A DNA stretch of 64,000 nt from Candidatus Pantoea gossypiicola (GTDB lineage: Bacteria; Pseudomonadota; Gammaproteobacteria; Enterobacterales; Enterobacteriaceae). Below are positions 46,469 to 55,421 of the stretch, piece after piece. Both the position numbers and the translations under genes were made by a program. The first letter of the stretch is position 1; each line of letters opens with the position of its first letter. Location: assembly GCF_008632075.1 (NCBI RefSeq), contig NZ_VWVM01000007.1, forward strand, positions 186,001-250,000. The letters run 5' to 3'. The notes under the pieces are model-generated. The model did no database searches, was not told the origin of the DNA, and saw only the letters and a list, made by a program, of their open reading frames with translations.

Positions 46469-47821
46469 ATGGAAAAGAGTTCAGTAACCGGCCGCGACAG
46501 CGTGACCGGCGACACGCCACCAGGCCAGGATTTCGTGCCGATGCGCAGCGACGTGGTGCGTTCACCGCGCATCCGCAAAGTGCAGATCACGGCGATGTTG
46601 CTGCTGCTGTTCGCCGCCATCATCAACTATCTGGATCGCAGCTCGCTGTCGGTGGCGAATATGACCATCCGCGAGGAGATGGGGCTGAGCGCCACTGAAA
46701 TCGGCCTCCTGCTCTCTGCTTTTTCACTGGCGTATGGCCTGGCGCAGCTGCCGTGCGGTGCGCTGCTGGATCGTAAAGGGCCGCGCATTATGCTCGGTAT
46801 CGGCATGTTTATCTGGTCGCTGTTCCAGGCGGCTTCTGGTCTGGTGCATAACTTCACCCAGTTCGTGCTGGTGCGTATCGGCCTCGGCATTGGTGAAGCG
46901 CCGATGAACCCGTGCGGCGTGAAAGTCATCAACGACTGGTTCAACATTAAAGATCGCGGCATGCCGATGGGGATGTTCAATGCGGCGTCGATGATTGGAC
47001 TGTCCGTAGCACCGCCCATTCTGGCGGCGATGATGCTGGTGATGGACTGGCGCGGCATGTTTGTCACCATCGGTATCCTCGGCATGTTCCTCGCGATCGG
47101 CTGGTATATGATCTACCGCGACCGCGACAACAACACCCTGAGCGCCGAAGAGATCCACTATCTGCAGGCGGGCAGCGTGGCGGCGCGTAAAGAGCCGATC
47201 AGCTTCAAAGAGTGGCGCGGCCTGTTTAAGCAGCGCACCATGTGGGGCATGATGATTGGCTTCAGCGGCATCAACTACACTGCGTGGCTCTACATCGCCT
47301 GGCTGCCGGGCTATCTGCAGTCGACCTATCATCTCGATTTGAAAAGTACCGGCCTGCTGGCGGCGATTCCGTTCCTGTTTGGGGCGGCGGGCATGCTGCT
47401 GAATGGCTATGTGGTTGATTCACTGGTGCGTCGTGGCTTTAACGCAGTGAAAACCCGTAAAGTCTGCATCGTCAGCGGGATGCTGCTGTCCGCCGGGTTT
47501 ACTGCGGTAGTGACCCGCGCGACCGATACCACCAGCGCCGTGACGCTGATCGGGATGGCGCTGTTCTGCATCCACTTTGCCGGAACGTCGTGCTGGGGAC
47601 TGATCCACGCCAACGTCACCGCCCGCATGACCGCCTCGGTCGGCAGCATTCAGAACTTCGCCAGCTTTATCTTCGCCTCGTTCGCGCCCGTCATCACCGG
47701 CTGGGTGCTCGACACCACCAAATCGTTCAGCCTGGCGCTGATGATTTGCGCCTGTGTGACGCTGGCTGGCGCACTCGCCTACCTGCTGCTGGTGCGCCAG
47801 CCGATTACCGACGGCGAATAA
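46469..47821 (+). CDS. lgoT: L-galactonate:proton symporter (LgoT-like, MFS)
   Basis: This 450-residue, 12-helix transporter of the anion:cation symporter family is strongly like E. coli LgoT (YjjL). Matching segments are 'INYLDRSSLSVANMTIREE', 'AYGLAQLPCGALLDRKGPR', 'GEAPMNPCGVKVINDWFNI' and 'FSGINYTAWLYIAWLPGYL'. The ATG at 46469 has CGGGAGAG before it. A 170-bp leader separates it from lgoR. It should bring L-galactonate in for the dehydrogenase. Confidence 0.9.
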   Translation: MEKSSVTGRDSVTGDTPPGQDFVPMRSDVVRSPRIRKVQITAMLLLLFAAIINYLDRSSLSVANMTIREEMGLSATEIGLLLSAFSLAYGLAQLPCGALLDRKGPRIMLGIGMFIWSLFQAASGLVHNFTQFVLVRIGLGIGEAPMNPCGVKVINDWFNIKDRGMPMGMFNAASMIGLSVAPPILAAMMLVMDWRGMFVTIGILGMFLAIGWYMIYRDRDNNTLSAEEIHYLQAGSVAARKEPISFKEWRGLFKQRTMWGMMIGFSGINYTAWLYIAWLPGYLQSTYHLDLKSTGLLAAIPFLFGAAGMLLNGYVVDSLVRRGFNAVKTRKVCIVSGMLLSAGFTAVVTRATDTTSAVTLIGMALFCIHFAGTSCWGLIHANVTARMTASVGSIQNFASFIFASFAPVITGWVLDTTKSFSLALMICACVTLAGALAYLLLVRQPITDGE

Positions 47822-47837
47822 TTACCGCTGACGGCGG

Positions 47838-49235
47838 CTACGTCAGCGCCGTCAGGGTGACGCCATATTTCGCACCGTAACGTTTAATCCCGGCCATTAC
47901 CTTCTCTGTACTCAGAGGAGGCGGTGGTGGCAACAGCGGTGCCCGTTCACGCAGCGCCGAGTCGAAGCGGGCAAACGTTGCGAAATCACGCGGGAACCGT
48001 TCTTCATCCACCCCAATCAATGCCCCCTCGTCACGCGCATGGGACAACAGTGCCTGCCAGCGATCAATATCCGCCAGCCCGATGCTTTCAGTACCGTGAG
48101 AAAAGAGCATCATGTCGATGTTGCGGAACGGCGGCTGTTTTTCCAGGAAGCGTTGCAGCGCCGCTGCGGACGGTTCGGTACAGAATACCAGCCAGAACGG
48201 AATCGCCTGCTGCTGCTGCGTACACCAGGGATCCATCAGCAGGAAACTGTCCACTGTCAGCCGGGTCGGTAAAATACCCGCCGCCAGATACCAGTCGCGA
48301 TAAATCTCCGCCACCACATAACTCATCGCTTCCGGGTCTTCGTAACGAATCTCCATCAGTTTCCAGTTCTGCGCTGCCGCCAGTTTTTTCAGTGGGGAAA
48401 TCAGATAACCATCCAGGCCCCACTCCGCTTCCGGTACGTGGTCGGTGATGTCAGGCGGCGTCCAGCGCTCGCGGTCAATGCCGTAACGCGCCAGATATTC
48501 CGCTACCCGCGGGCCGCCCTGCAAATACTCTTTTTCGGTTGCGCCACCGAGCGCGCCAAACTGAAAGAACGAGCGATCGCTGGTGCGTGTCACCGGCCAC
48601 TGGCGGGTGCAGTGGTTGATAAACAGCGTTGAACCCGCGGGCAGGCTCCCCATCAGAAACTCATTAAAAGCCAGCGGCAGTTCGCGCAGTTTTAACCGGA
48701 AATAGCGCATCTGGTCGAGCATCAAGCGATCCTGATTCGGGTCATGCATATGGTGTACCGCCAGCCGCGGCCAGGCGGCCAGCAGTGCAGCGGCTATCTC
48801 TTTACCCTGCTCAAAGCTCGCCATCGCATCATCAGGATCGCTGTTGGTCGCCCGCACCGGACAGAGAAAGGTCTGCGGCAGCCAGGGCACGCCCATCGCC
48901 GACGCCAGATGCACCAGCGCACCGTTCGACGAGCCGATAAACGCCGCCGGATAATCCTGCTGCGGGTACTCGCTGACCATCCATTCTGCGATGCCTTCCA
49001 CATCCAGCTCGCCCGCCTGACGCAGGCTGATGCCTTCGGCCATGCCGCCCAGCGCATAGCCCCACTCGCGCAGCCCGGTCGGCAGACGGTTCAAGGAGGG
49101 TAGCAGCCGGTCGAGCGTCGGTGACTGGCTTGGGCTGGCAAAAGGTCGATCGTGGAGCGCATTCGCCAGCGCCAGCAGCATGGCGGCGGCCGAGTCAAAA
49201 CGGGCGATGCCCTTGGGCGGTTTACTCATGCTCAT
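47838..49235 (-). CDS. Conserved hypothetical protein with GxSxG-like motif
   Basis: This 465-residue, apparently cytoplasmic protein has no membrane segment. Near residue 100 it has 'AAFIGSSNGALVHLASAMG', which resembles the nucleophile elbow of alpha/beta hydrolases, and later 'TLFINHCTRQWPVTRTSDRS' and 'RFEYE'-poor, Trp-rich stretches. I do not recognise a named family. Its start lies 14 bases inside the preceding hydrolase gene's end, so the two are co-translated and probably share a pathway. Function unknown. Confidence 0.75.
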   Translation of the reverse strand: MSMSKPPKGIARFDSAAAMLLALANALHDRPFASPSQSPTLDRLLPSLNRLPTGLREWGYALGGMAEGISLRQAGELDVEGIAEWMVSEYPQQDYPAAFIGSSNGALVHLASAMGVPWLPQTFLCPVRATNSDPDDAMASFEQGKEIAAALLAAWPRLAVHHMHDPNQDRLMLDQMRYFRLKLRELPLAFNEFLMGSLPAGSTLFINHCTRQWPVTRTSDRSFFQFGALGGATEKEYLQGGPRVAEYLARYGIDRERWTPPDITDHVPEAEWGLDGYLISPLKKLAAAQNWKLMEIRYEDPEAMSYVVAEIYRDWYLAAGILPTRLTVDSFLLMDPWCTQQQQAIPFWLVFCTEPSAAALQRFLEKQPPFRNIDMMLFSHGTESIGLADIDRWQALLSHARDEGALIGVDEERFPRDFATFARFDSALRERAPLLPPPPPLSTEKVMAGIKRYGAKYGVTLTALT

Positions 49236-50133
49236 TCTCCTGCTGAATACGCGCCAGAAACGGGCGAATGGCGTTGCAGAAACTCCACGGATAGACGTAG
49301 TGCAGCGTATGGGTGCCGTCTCGCAGCGTCAGGCGTTCGCTGTGCGGCATCAGGGCAGCAAGCTCATCCAGCCAGCGCGCCCGACAGATGGGATCGCGCG
49401 AGCCGCGCAGCAGCAGCGTCGGCGCAGTGATGTAAGTCAGACGATGTTCTATGCGATCGCGCATCATGGCGCGCATCGTGCCAAAGGCGCGCCATAGCCC
49501 CGCTTTAGCGTAATCGATACGGGCCAGCGGCCCCGGCGGACGGCGCGTTTCCAGGCGGCCATTACGCCAGCTGCGCCACAGCTGACGCGGCAGGCTGCGG
49601 GCATGACGATCAACCGTCGGCCCCTGCAACACCAGCCCCGCCACCGCCTGCGGATATTTCACCGCCAGTGCCGCCAGAATCTGACACCCAAACGAGTTCC
49701 CGACCCAGATGGCACGCTCAAACCCGTTGTGCTGTAGCCAGAGCCAGAGCGCGTCAGCCTGCTCATCCACGGACATAATCGGCGCAGAAGCAGGCAGCGC
49801 ACTGGCCCCAAACCCCGGCAAATCCGGCACCAGTACGTGATAGTCGCGACCCAGCGCCAGCGCCAGCGGCTCCATCGCCCGGCCCGACATCACCAGACCG
49901 TGAACCAGCACCACCGGCAGTCCCCGATCTTCATTAGGCGTGACGCGGGTAAACATGCGCCAGTCGCCCACCTGCTGAAAGTAACCCGCCAGCCCGGCGT
50001 GATGACTGCGCGACGACACTGGCGGTGTCTGCTTCAGCTGTTGCCAGCGTTTCATACCCCAAAGCGTAGCTGCCACACCTAATCCCACGCCTGCCACAAT
50101 CGCTGCCTGTTTTCGTTGATGCTTCTGGATCAT
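49222..50133 (-). CDS. Alpha/beta-fold hydrolase with N-terminal anchor
   Basis: This 303-residue protein has a short N-terminal hydrophobic stretch ('AAIVAGVGLGVAATLWGM'), probably a membrane anchor, and an alpha/beta-hydrolase domain. The oxyanion region is 'VVLVHGLVMSGRAMEPLA', the nucleophile Ser is in 'WVGNSFGCQILA', the Asp in 'LLRGSRDPICR' and the His in 'RDGTHTLHYVYPW'. It is the first gene of a pair with the 465-residue unknown protein. The substrate is unknown. Confidence 0.88.
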   Translation of the reverse strand: MIQKHQRKQAAIVAGVGLGVAATLWGMKRWQQLKQTPPVSSRSHHAGLAGYFQQVGDWRMFTRVTPNEDRGLPVVLVHGLVMSGRAMEPLALALGRDYHVLVPDLPGFGASALPASAPIMSVDEQADALWLWLQHNGFERAIWVGNSFGCQILAALAVKYPQAVAGLVLQGPTVDRHARSLPRQLWRSWRNGRLETRRPPGPLARIDYAKAGLWRAFGTMRAMMRDRIEHRLTYITAPTLLLRGSRDPICRARWLDELAALMPHSERLTLRDGTHTLHYVYPWSFCNAIRPFLARIQQENEHE

Positions 50134-50673
50134 CCGCTGCTCCTGATTTGGGGAGAATAATTTAGTGTAGGACGGGATCGGGTTGGCGGCGGGTTAATGG
50201 TGGGTTGGGGTGGGAGGTAAGTACGGCATTCCGAATTTCGCTACGTAACAAACACAGGGGGAACTCTCTCAAAACATTACTGGCCTGCTTACAACGCCGC
50301 TTAAAGTGCCTGAATTTCTATCTCAAAGTAGTTTACTATTCTGCCGAATGAGTAAAACTGTTTACACATCATTACCCCTTCATTAAAGTTAACTAAATAG
50401 AATTTTTTAGACGAATTACTTTGTTGGGCCAACCGGTTAAAAAGAGTGTGGCAAACAGAGAAGCGCCATTATTTAACTGCTAAATTTGGCGTGATTAAAG
50501 AAACATTACTTAAAGTATATGTTGAACTTGCTTACCCCGCTGGACAACTGGAAAATTTCATTGGAAAAAGACCGATACATTACCTATTCAGTTAATAGAA
50601 GCATCTTCAGCGAATAAGCTGAACTACAGGATCGGGTTCCTGTATGAATCAACACCAGCACGGAGAGATGAAA
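50134..50673. other. 540-bp A+T-rich region with a coding remnant
   Basis: This starts the visibly A+T-rich, gene-poor patch. It holds the possible gene remnant at 50401-50595 and a short hairpin TACAGGA...TCCTGTA at about 50626-50645. The rest shows no gene. The promoter of the DUF4225 gene is probably here, since CGGAGAG at 50661-50667 is its ribosome site. Confidence 0.45.
50401..50595 (+). pseudogene. Possible protein-coding remnant
   Basis: Between TAG (50398-50400) and TAA (50593-50595) runs a 64-codon frame with a protein-like translation ('WANRLKRVWQTEKRHYLTAK', 'VYVELAYPAGQLENFIGKRP'). It has no ATG and no ribosome site. It may be the end of a gene whose beginning was lost. The family is not recognised. 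Confidence 0.3.
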
Positions 50674-51501
50674 ATGGATGCAGCTCTGCTGTGAATGATG
50701 CGCTCAGGTGGACGAAACCAGGCATGGGCAGAAACGATGGTTAATCTTGAGGCTCGTAAACTTGTAAATGTAGCGAATCGTGTTGCTTCATTTCATCTGA
50801 ATCACGGGCTTTCACGCATTCAATTCGTTGAGGAAATTAAAAAAGTTATTGAAGACGAGTTTGCTGTGGCCCGCCGGGCCAGAACAGACGAAGAGTGTAT
50901 GGTCTGCATCAATACGCTGCGAGCCGAAACTGAAAGCCTTCACGAGCAGGATCGTCTTCTCCGTACAGAGGTTGCCAGGCTGTATGTCAAAGTGGAATTT
51001 ATTCGAGAGAATAACAAAATTGTCGGATATGTCATTTCAGTGGTAAACATCGTGTTGTCTGGCCTGACGATTGTTGGTGGGGTAGGTATGGTAGCGTCAA
51101 TGAATCCAGTCGGCATGTTAGCTGGTGCTACGCTATTTGTTGATGGCATCAATGGCATTACCAGGGAAGCCAGCCATCTGCGTTATGGTGATAGTGCACA
51201 TTCAGAAGGAATTTTTGCTGATAGCTCTATGGAAGCGGCAAAATTTATGGGTTTTACTCCTGAAACGGGCCTGGCGACTTATAAGGCCGCAACGCTGGTC
51301 TCAAGCGTGTATGGCATTACCGGTGCCATGCGCAAGCCCGAGGCGTGGAAACTATTCCGGTGGCTGCCTACAGATTATTTCCGTAAAGTTGAAACGATGA
51401 ACAGGACGGAACTGACCATGAAGATCATTGACTATGGTATTAAGGGCAGAGTCATCTTTGAACTGATCAACAACCGTGAGAGCAGCGCTCAAACCCGTTG
51501 A
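50674..51501 (+). CDS. DUF4225-domain protein with an in-frame early stop
   Basis: The well-spaced start is ATG 50674 (GGAGAG upstream), but the frame meets TGA at 50692-50694 after six codons (MDAALL). It continues directly from ATG 50695, in the same frame, for 268 residues. The N-terminus 'RNQAWAETMVNLEARKLVN' and the hydrophobic 'NIVLSGLTIVGGVGMVASMNPVG' segment match the DUF4225 family, common in Pantoea and Erwinia and of unknown role. The stop may be a nonsense mutation, or ATG 50695 may be used by re-initiation. The 3' end overlaps the convergent membrane-protein gene by 13 bp. Confidence 0.75.
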
Positions 51502-51803
51502 GATCGAGTGTAACGCCATGCTTTGTAAGCTATTACCGGCGGCTGGAAAAATGCAGCAATCACCGCCCCACACGCAAGTCCTATACCACCGGAAAAAATT
51601 GACTCTGAGGAGCCAAAGGCGAGCAGCAGCACGAATACGGCCAGACAGAAGCTAATGCAACCGGTGGCGATGATAAACCGCCTTGCAAGATCGCCAATGG
51701 CTTCATTCAGGGTATCGCCAAAACGCTGAGTGTTACTCTTAATTTTACCCAATTCACGAGGCGTGAAACCTGAACGCAAGAGGTTGTCTTCGCTAACTTT
51801 CAT
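51489..51803 (-). CDS. Small membrane protein, convergent to DUF4225 gene
   Basis: This 104-residue protein has a charged N-terminal half ('RSGFTPRELGKIKSNTQRFG') and two membrane helices ('RFIIATGCISFCLAVFVLLL' and 'IFSGGIGLACGAVIAAFFQP'). The family is not recognised. It overlaps the DUF4225 gene tail to tail. A partner or self-protection role beside DUF4225 is a guess only. A+T-rich composition fits the accessory patch. Confidence 0.6.
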   Translation of the reverse strand: MKVSEDNLLRSGFTPRELGKIKSNTQRFGDTLNEAIGDLARRFIIATGCISFCLAVFVLLLAFGSSESIFSGGIGLACGAVIAAFFQPPVIAYKAWRYTRSQRV

Positions 51804-52116
51804 ATTTTTATCCAGAATTTTAACGCGTTACGGTTCTGTATATCAGATTATTAAGAGAAGGGCGACATTGACTGTGCCGGGGTGCATTTGTGTAGCCTTG
51901 ATTTTCTATTCCATAGGGTTCTATTGCAAGCCCGGAACTTCCCAGCAAGCGTTATCGGGTTTCATTTGATGAGATCTGATGAGGTCAGCAAGAACAGCCT
52001 CCGCCGGAAGGATTCGTAATGTCGCACTCACCCATCTAATAGTAAAAAGGGAAAGTGCGTTGCTATTGAAGATAAGGGTTTAGTCTCTGTTGCACTGGCA
52101 GATTGAAAGCTGATTA
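51804..52116. other. 313-bp intergenic region, no gene seen
   Basis: Short open frames occur on the plus strand (for example 51730-51969), but none has a ribosome site or a protein-like composition. No repeats or terminators of note were seen. It appears to be decayed accessory DNA. Confidence 0.4.
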
Positions 52117-52362
52117 TTATTCGGCAGAATGATGGATTAAAAAAGAGTAAACCGATTGACCACTCAGGGAAGATATTTCATTTCGCCAGTTATCCCATCG
52201 TACTTTTTGACAGAAAAGAATCAAATTGCCGCTAAAAGCCCAGCGCAAAAAATCTGAATAGTGAGTACCCATGCTCTCCCATTCGAAAGAATGCGGTGCG
52301 AGATAATATACGCCTGCACGGTCTTTACCAAATTCACTGCCGTTGATTGCAATAAACATCAT
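52117..52362 (-). pseudogene. DUF2625 protein, C-terminal fragment
   Basis: The 81-residue translation ('IAINGSEFGKDRAGVYYLAP', 'FEWESMGTHYSDFLRWAFSG', 'KVRWDNWRNEISSLSGQSVY') matches the last third of DUF2625 proteins, which are normally over 200 residues. An in-frame stop lies just upstream of the ATG, so the N-terminal two thirds are missing. It is most likely a remnant left by deletion. Confidence 0.65.
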
Positions 52363-52513
52363 TAGCCACTAAAAGAGCCTCAAAAATCAGACATACATGA
52401 GATCACTGCCAATCCATAATGCACGGAGGCAAAAAAGGGGTCATTTCATCGCCCGAAAGCGCTTATAGCGGGAAAACGACAAGAGTGGCAGTAGCAGAAC
52501 GGACGCACAGGAA

Positions 52514-52747
52514 GTGAAAAAGCGTAGGTTTAACTCAGCGAAAGCAAAAAGTGATAATCACAGGTCGATCCCTGACCGCGATTATCGAGGGTTTCTTGCG
52601 GGGTGCTTAGTACATGGCACCCGGCGGTACGTGTTTGAACGTCTCAACGTAAGCGCGGAACACGTGTTTAATGATGCGTTTCATAGAATACCTGATTCAA
52701 ATTTAGTTGAAGATATACTGAAAAAGTATATCGCCTGTGCGTTTTAA
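52514..52747 (+). CDS. Small hypothetical protein
   Basis: A 77-codon frame runs from ATG 52514 with GGAAGTG upstream. The translation is basic and polar at the start ('KKRRFNSAKAKSDNHRSIPD') and ends 'LVEDILKKYIACAF'. I do not recognise it. It may be a real small gene or a fragment within the decayed patch. Confidence 0.3.
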   Translation: MKKRRFNSAKAKSDNHRSIPDRDYRGFLAGCLVHGTRRYVFERLNVSAEHVFNDAFHRIPDSNLVEDILKKYIACAF

Positions 52748-52801
52748 CAGCAAATAAATTTGAACCAGATCACAAAAATGCCGCTTTTATGTGCAAAAGC
52801 A

Positions 52802-53377
52802 CTAGGCGGTGTAGCCAAGATGTTGCAACAGAATGGTAGAGCCAACGGCGATTAACACGACGCCGCCCAGCACTTCCGCCCACTTGCCCAGCACCGGACC
52901 AATAAAGCGCCCGACTAAGACGCCTGTGGTCGCCATTACCGTGGTAGCAGCACCAATGGTCAGCGCGGTGGTGATGATGTTCACCTGCAGGAAAGCCAGT
53001 CCGACACCGACCGCCAGCGCATCCAGGCTGGTCGCGACGGCGGTGGTTGCCAGTACCATAAAGCCGTGGCTTTGCGGGGCTTCGCAGGGTTCGGTGGCGG
53101 CTGTCTTACGGAAACCTTCCATCATCATACGGCCACCCAGGAACGCCAGCAGGCTGAAGGCAACCCAGTGATCCCACGCCATGATGTAACGGCTGGCGGC
53201 CAGGCCAAGCGCCCAGCCAATCAGTGGAGTCAGCGCTTCAATAGAGCCAAAAATCAGACCGGTACGCAGCGCTTCTTTAAAACCAGGACGATGCAGTGTG
53301 GCACCTTTGCCCAGCGCAGCGGCAAACGCGTCCATCGACATACCCAGCGCAAGAATTAAAGTGGCAATAAAGGTCAT
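52802..53377 (-). CDS. mntP: Manganese efflux pump MntP
   Basis: This 191-residue six-helix exporter removes excess Mn2+ from the cytoplasm. The two repeated family motifs with membrane Asp residues are '[17 protein letters not shown]' and '[16 protein letters not shown]'. A good MntR box lies about 130-150 bp upstream, so MntR-Mn2+ control is likely. The yybP-ykoY manganese riboswitch that precedes mntP in E. coli was looked for and not recognised here. Confidence 0.95.
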   Translation of the reverse strand: MTFIATLILALGMSMDAFAAALGKGATLHRPGFKEALRTGLIFGSIEALTPLIGWALGLAASRYIMAWDHWVAFSLLAFLGGRMMMEGFRKTAATEPCEAPQSHGFMVLATTAVATSLDALAVGVGLAFLQVNIITTALTIGAATTVMATTGVLVGRFIGPVLGKWAEVLGGVVLIAVGSTILLQHLGYTA

Positions 53378-53507
53378 GATTTATTCACCTGGGGCGAAAA
53401 AGCGGCAATTCACGCTAAATTCACCACACAAAGTGTTCAGTTATGAAAAAGTGGGCGCAGTCTACCACGCAAACCTGAAGATAAAAAGACAGTAAAATCA
53501 GGGATTT

Positions 53508-53529
53508 AAGTATAGCAAAGGCTATAACT
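53508..53529. promoter_or_regulatory. MntR-binding site (operator)
   Basis: The palindrome TATAGCAAAGGCTATA (53511-53526) within a 22-bp site matches the core of the enterobacterial MntR box, whose central part is ATAGCAAAGGCTAT. It lies 131-152 bp upstream of the mntP start, on the promoter side. It is the main visible regulatory element of mntP. Confidence 0.8.
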
Positions 53530-53693
53530 CTTATCATTCGCTATGAATGGCGCTAAGTCGATGGTAGCAAAGCATTTTCTGACCATTTATTTAACCGTGC
53601 AACGCCCCGGATGCAGGCATTACCACACGCCGCCATTGAACCCTGTCGCCGATTACCGGAAAATGCCGGGCTGATGAATTTGGGAAACCGGTT

Positions 53694-53936
53694 ATGAATA
53701 ACCCTTATGAGACGTTGATCGTGCCGGGTGGCATTTTGCTGCTGGGCTTTCTTTCGGCGCTGCTGCTGCCCGCGCCCGCTTTTAGCGTGACGGTGGCGCA
53801 GCATCTGTTGCAGATGTTCCATTTACAGGATCTGAATCAGCTCTACACGGTGGTGTTTTGCGCCTGGTTTTTAGTGCTCGGCGCACTGGAGTTTTTTGTG
53901 ATCCGCTTTGTCTGGCGTCGCTGGTTCAGGAGCTGA
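53694..53936 (+). CDS. Small inner-membrane protein, unknown
   Basis: This 80-residue protein has two membrane helices ('LIVPGGILLLGFLSALLLPA' and 'YTVVFCAWFLVLGALEFFVI') and a basic C-terminus ('RFVWRRWFRS'). Codon use is like that of the surrounding genes, which supports a real gene. Its stop overlaps the MocR stop by 11 bp (convergent). I do not recognise the family. Confidence 0.65.
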   Translation: MNNPYETLIVPGGILLLGFLSALLLPAPAFSVTVAQHLLQMFHLQDLNQLYTVVFCAWFLVLGALEFFVIRFVWRRWFRS

Positions 53937-55362
53937 CCGCCTGCGCATCGACCAGCGCTTTTAGCCGTTCGGCGCTACGCGCATAACCTTCACGCGGCAG
54001 ATGTGCCGCACCCAGTACCAGGCCCGCACCGCACTGCTCGGCCTGCTGATACCAGATCGACAGCGGCGACGGTGCCATGCCCCACTTTGCTGCCTGCTGC
54101 GCAATCATCTCATCCGGCGTAACGGCGGGTAAGCGGACAATCACCGCCAGCCCGGCGCGTTGCAGGTCGGGGAAGTGAGGATGGAGCGCCGCGATCATCT
54201 GCTCCAACCGCTCCTGATAAAGGCGCTTCATGCGCCGCAGATGCCGCATAAAGTGACCTTCCCGCAGAAACTCCGCTACCGCATTGTGCAGCAATCCCGA
54301 AGAGGCTGGCGCAAGTAGTGCACACACCTCGCCGAAGCGGGCCGTCAGCGCCGTCGGAACCACAATAAAACCAAGCCGCAGTTGCGGCGTCAGCGTCTTA
54401 CTGAAGGTACCTATGTGCAACACGCGTCCCTCGCTGTCGAGCGCGGCCAGTGCCGGAGCCGCACGATGACCGGGCTGAAGCTCGCCGAGATAGTCATCTT
54501 CGATAATCCAGCGCTGCTCGCGACTGGCCCAGCTCAGCAATGCATGGCGGCGCGCCAGGCTCATGGTCATGCCAGGCGGCGCCTGCTGTCCCGGCGTGAC
54601 CAGCGCGAAAGCGGCATCCGGCGCGCGGGCAATACCGGCCTCCACCTGTAACCCTTCAGCATCAACCGGCACGGCAACGGGCGTAACGCGCAGCGCGTCA
54701 ACCGCGCGACGCGCCACCCAGAATCCGGGATCTTCCAGCCAGGCCGTTTTGCCCTGAAAATCCATCGCCAGGCCAATCAGACCCATCGCGCCCGCATAGC
54801 CGCTGGTAATAATGATCTGGTCCGCCTGACAGCGCAGACCGCGAGCCACCGACAGATAGGCTACCAGCGCCTGACGCAGCGCCAGGCTGCCGCGCGGATC
54901 GGGATAACAGGCTGGTCTGCTGACCTGCATGCGCGTCTGACGCTGCAGAATGCGCAGCCAGACTTTAATCGGGAACGCATCACTGGCCGGAATGCCCATC
55001 TGAAAGGTCAGCGGAGGCACTTCAGCCTCCTCTATGCCCGCCAGCAGCTGGCGTTCCGCACTGGCGATGGCCGATTTCAAGGGCGGTAGTGCGCTGACGA
55101 AGGTGCCCGCCGCGCCTCTGGCCTGCAGAAACTGACCATCGACCAGCATGTCATAGCTGGCTCGTACCGTGCCGCGCGCCACGCCGAGCTGCGCCGCCAG
55201 ATCGCGACAGGAGGGCAGACGCGCACCGGGCTGTAAGCGCCCTTCCCCAATCGCCTGTTCAATCAACTGGCGTAGCTGTTCGCTGAGGCCGCGTGACGTA
55301 CCGCGCTGGAGTGTCACCGTGGAAAGCGGCGATGGACCAGTCAGACTCTCATTTTTTGGCAC
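53926..55362 (-). CDS. MocR-type regulator (GntR helix-turn-helix plus aminotransferase domain)
   Basis: This 478-residue protein has an N-terminal GntR winged helix ('LQPGARLPSCRDLAAQLGVA') and a C-terminal class I aminotransferase-like domain that binds PLP, with the Lys in 'HIGTFSKTLTPQLRLGF'. It resembles PdxR and other MocR regulators. The start is GTG 55362 with GGAG upstream. It diverges from the AhpD-like gene at 55422 with a 59-bp gap, so it very probably controls that gene. Confidence 0.9.
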   Translation of the reverse strand: MPKNESLTGPSPLSTVTLQRGTSRGLSEQLRQLIEQAIGEGRLQPGARLPSCRDLAAQLGVARGTVRASYDMLVDGQFLQARGAAGTFVSALPPLKSAIASAERQLLAGIEEAEVPPLTFQMGIPASDAFPIKVWLRILQRQTRMQVSRPACYPDPRGSLALRQALVAYLSVARGLRCQADQIIITSGYAGAMGLIGLAMDFQGKTAWLEDPGFWVARRAVDALRVTPVAVPVDAEGLQVEAGIARAPDAAFALVTPGQQAPPGMTMSLARRHALLSWASREQRWIIEDDYLGELQPGHRAAPALAALDSEGRVLHIGTFSKTLTPQLRLGFIVVPTALTARFGEVCALLAPASSGLLHNAVAEFLREGHFMRHLRRMKRLYQERLEQMIAALHPHFPDLQRAGLAVIVRLPAVTPDEMIAQQAAKWGMAPSPLSIWYQQAEQCGAGLVLGAAHLPREGYARSAERLKALVDAQAVSS

Positions 55363-55421
55363 TTTATCTGCTCCATTGAAAGGCCGAAAATCGCCTCATT
55401 AACCCTGAATGAGGCAACAAG

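Noticed and set aside
53378..53600. yybP-ykoY riboswitch before mntP
   Set aside because: The conserved aptamer core was not found on the minus strand.
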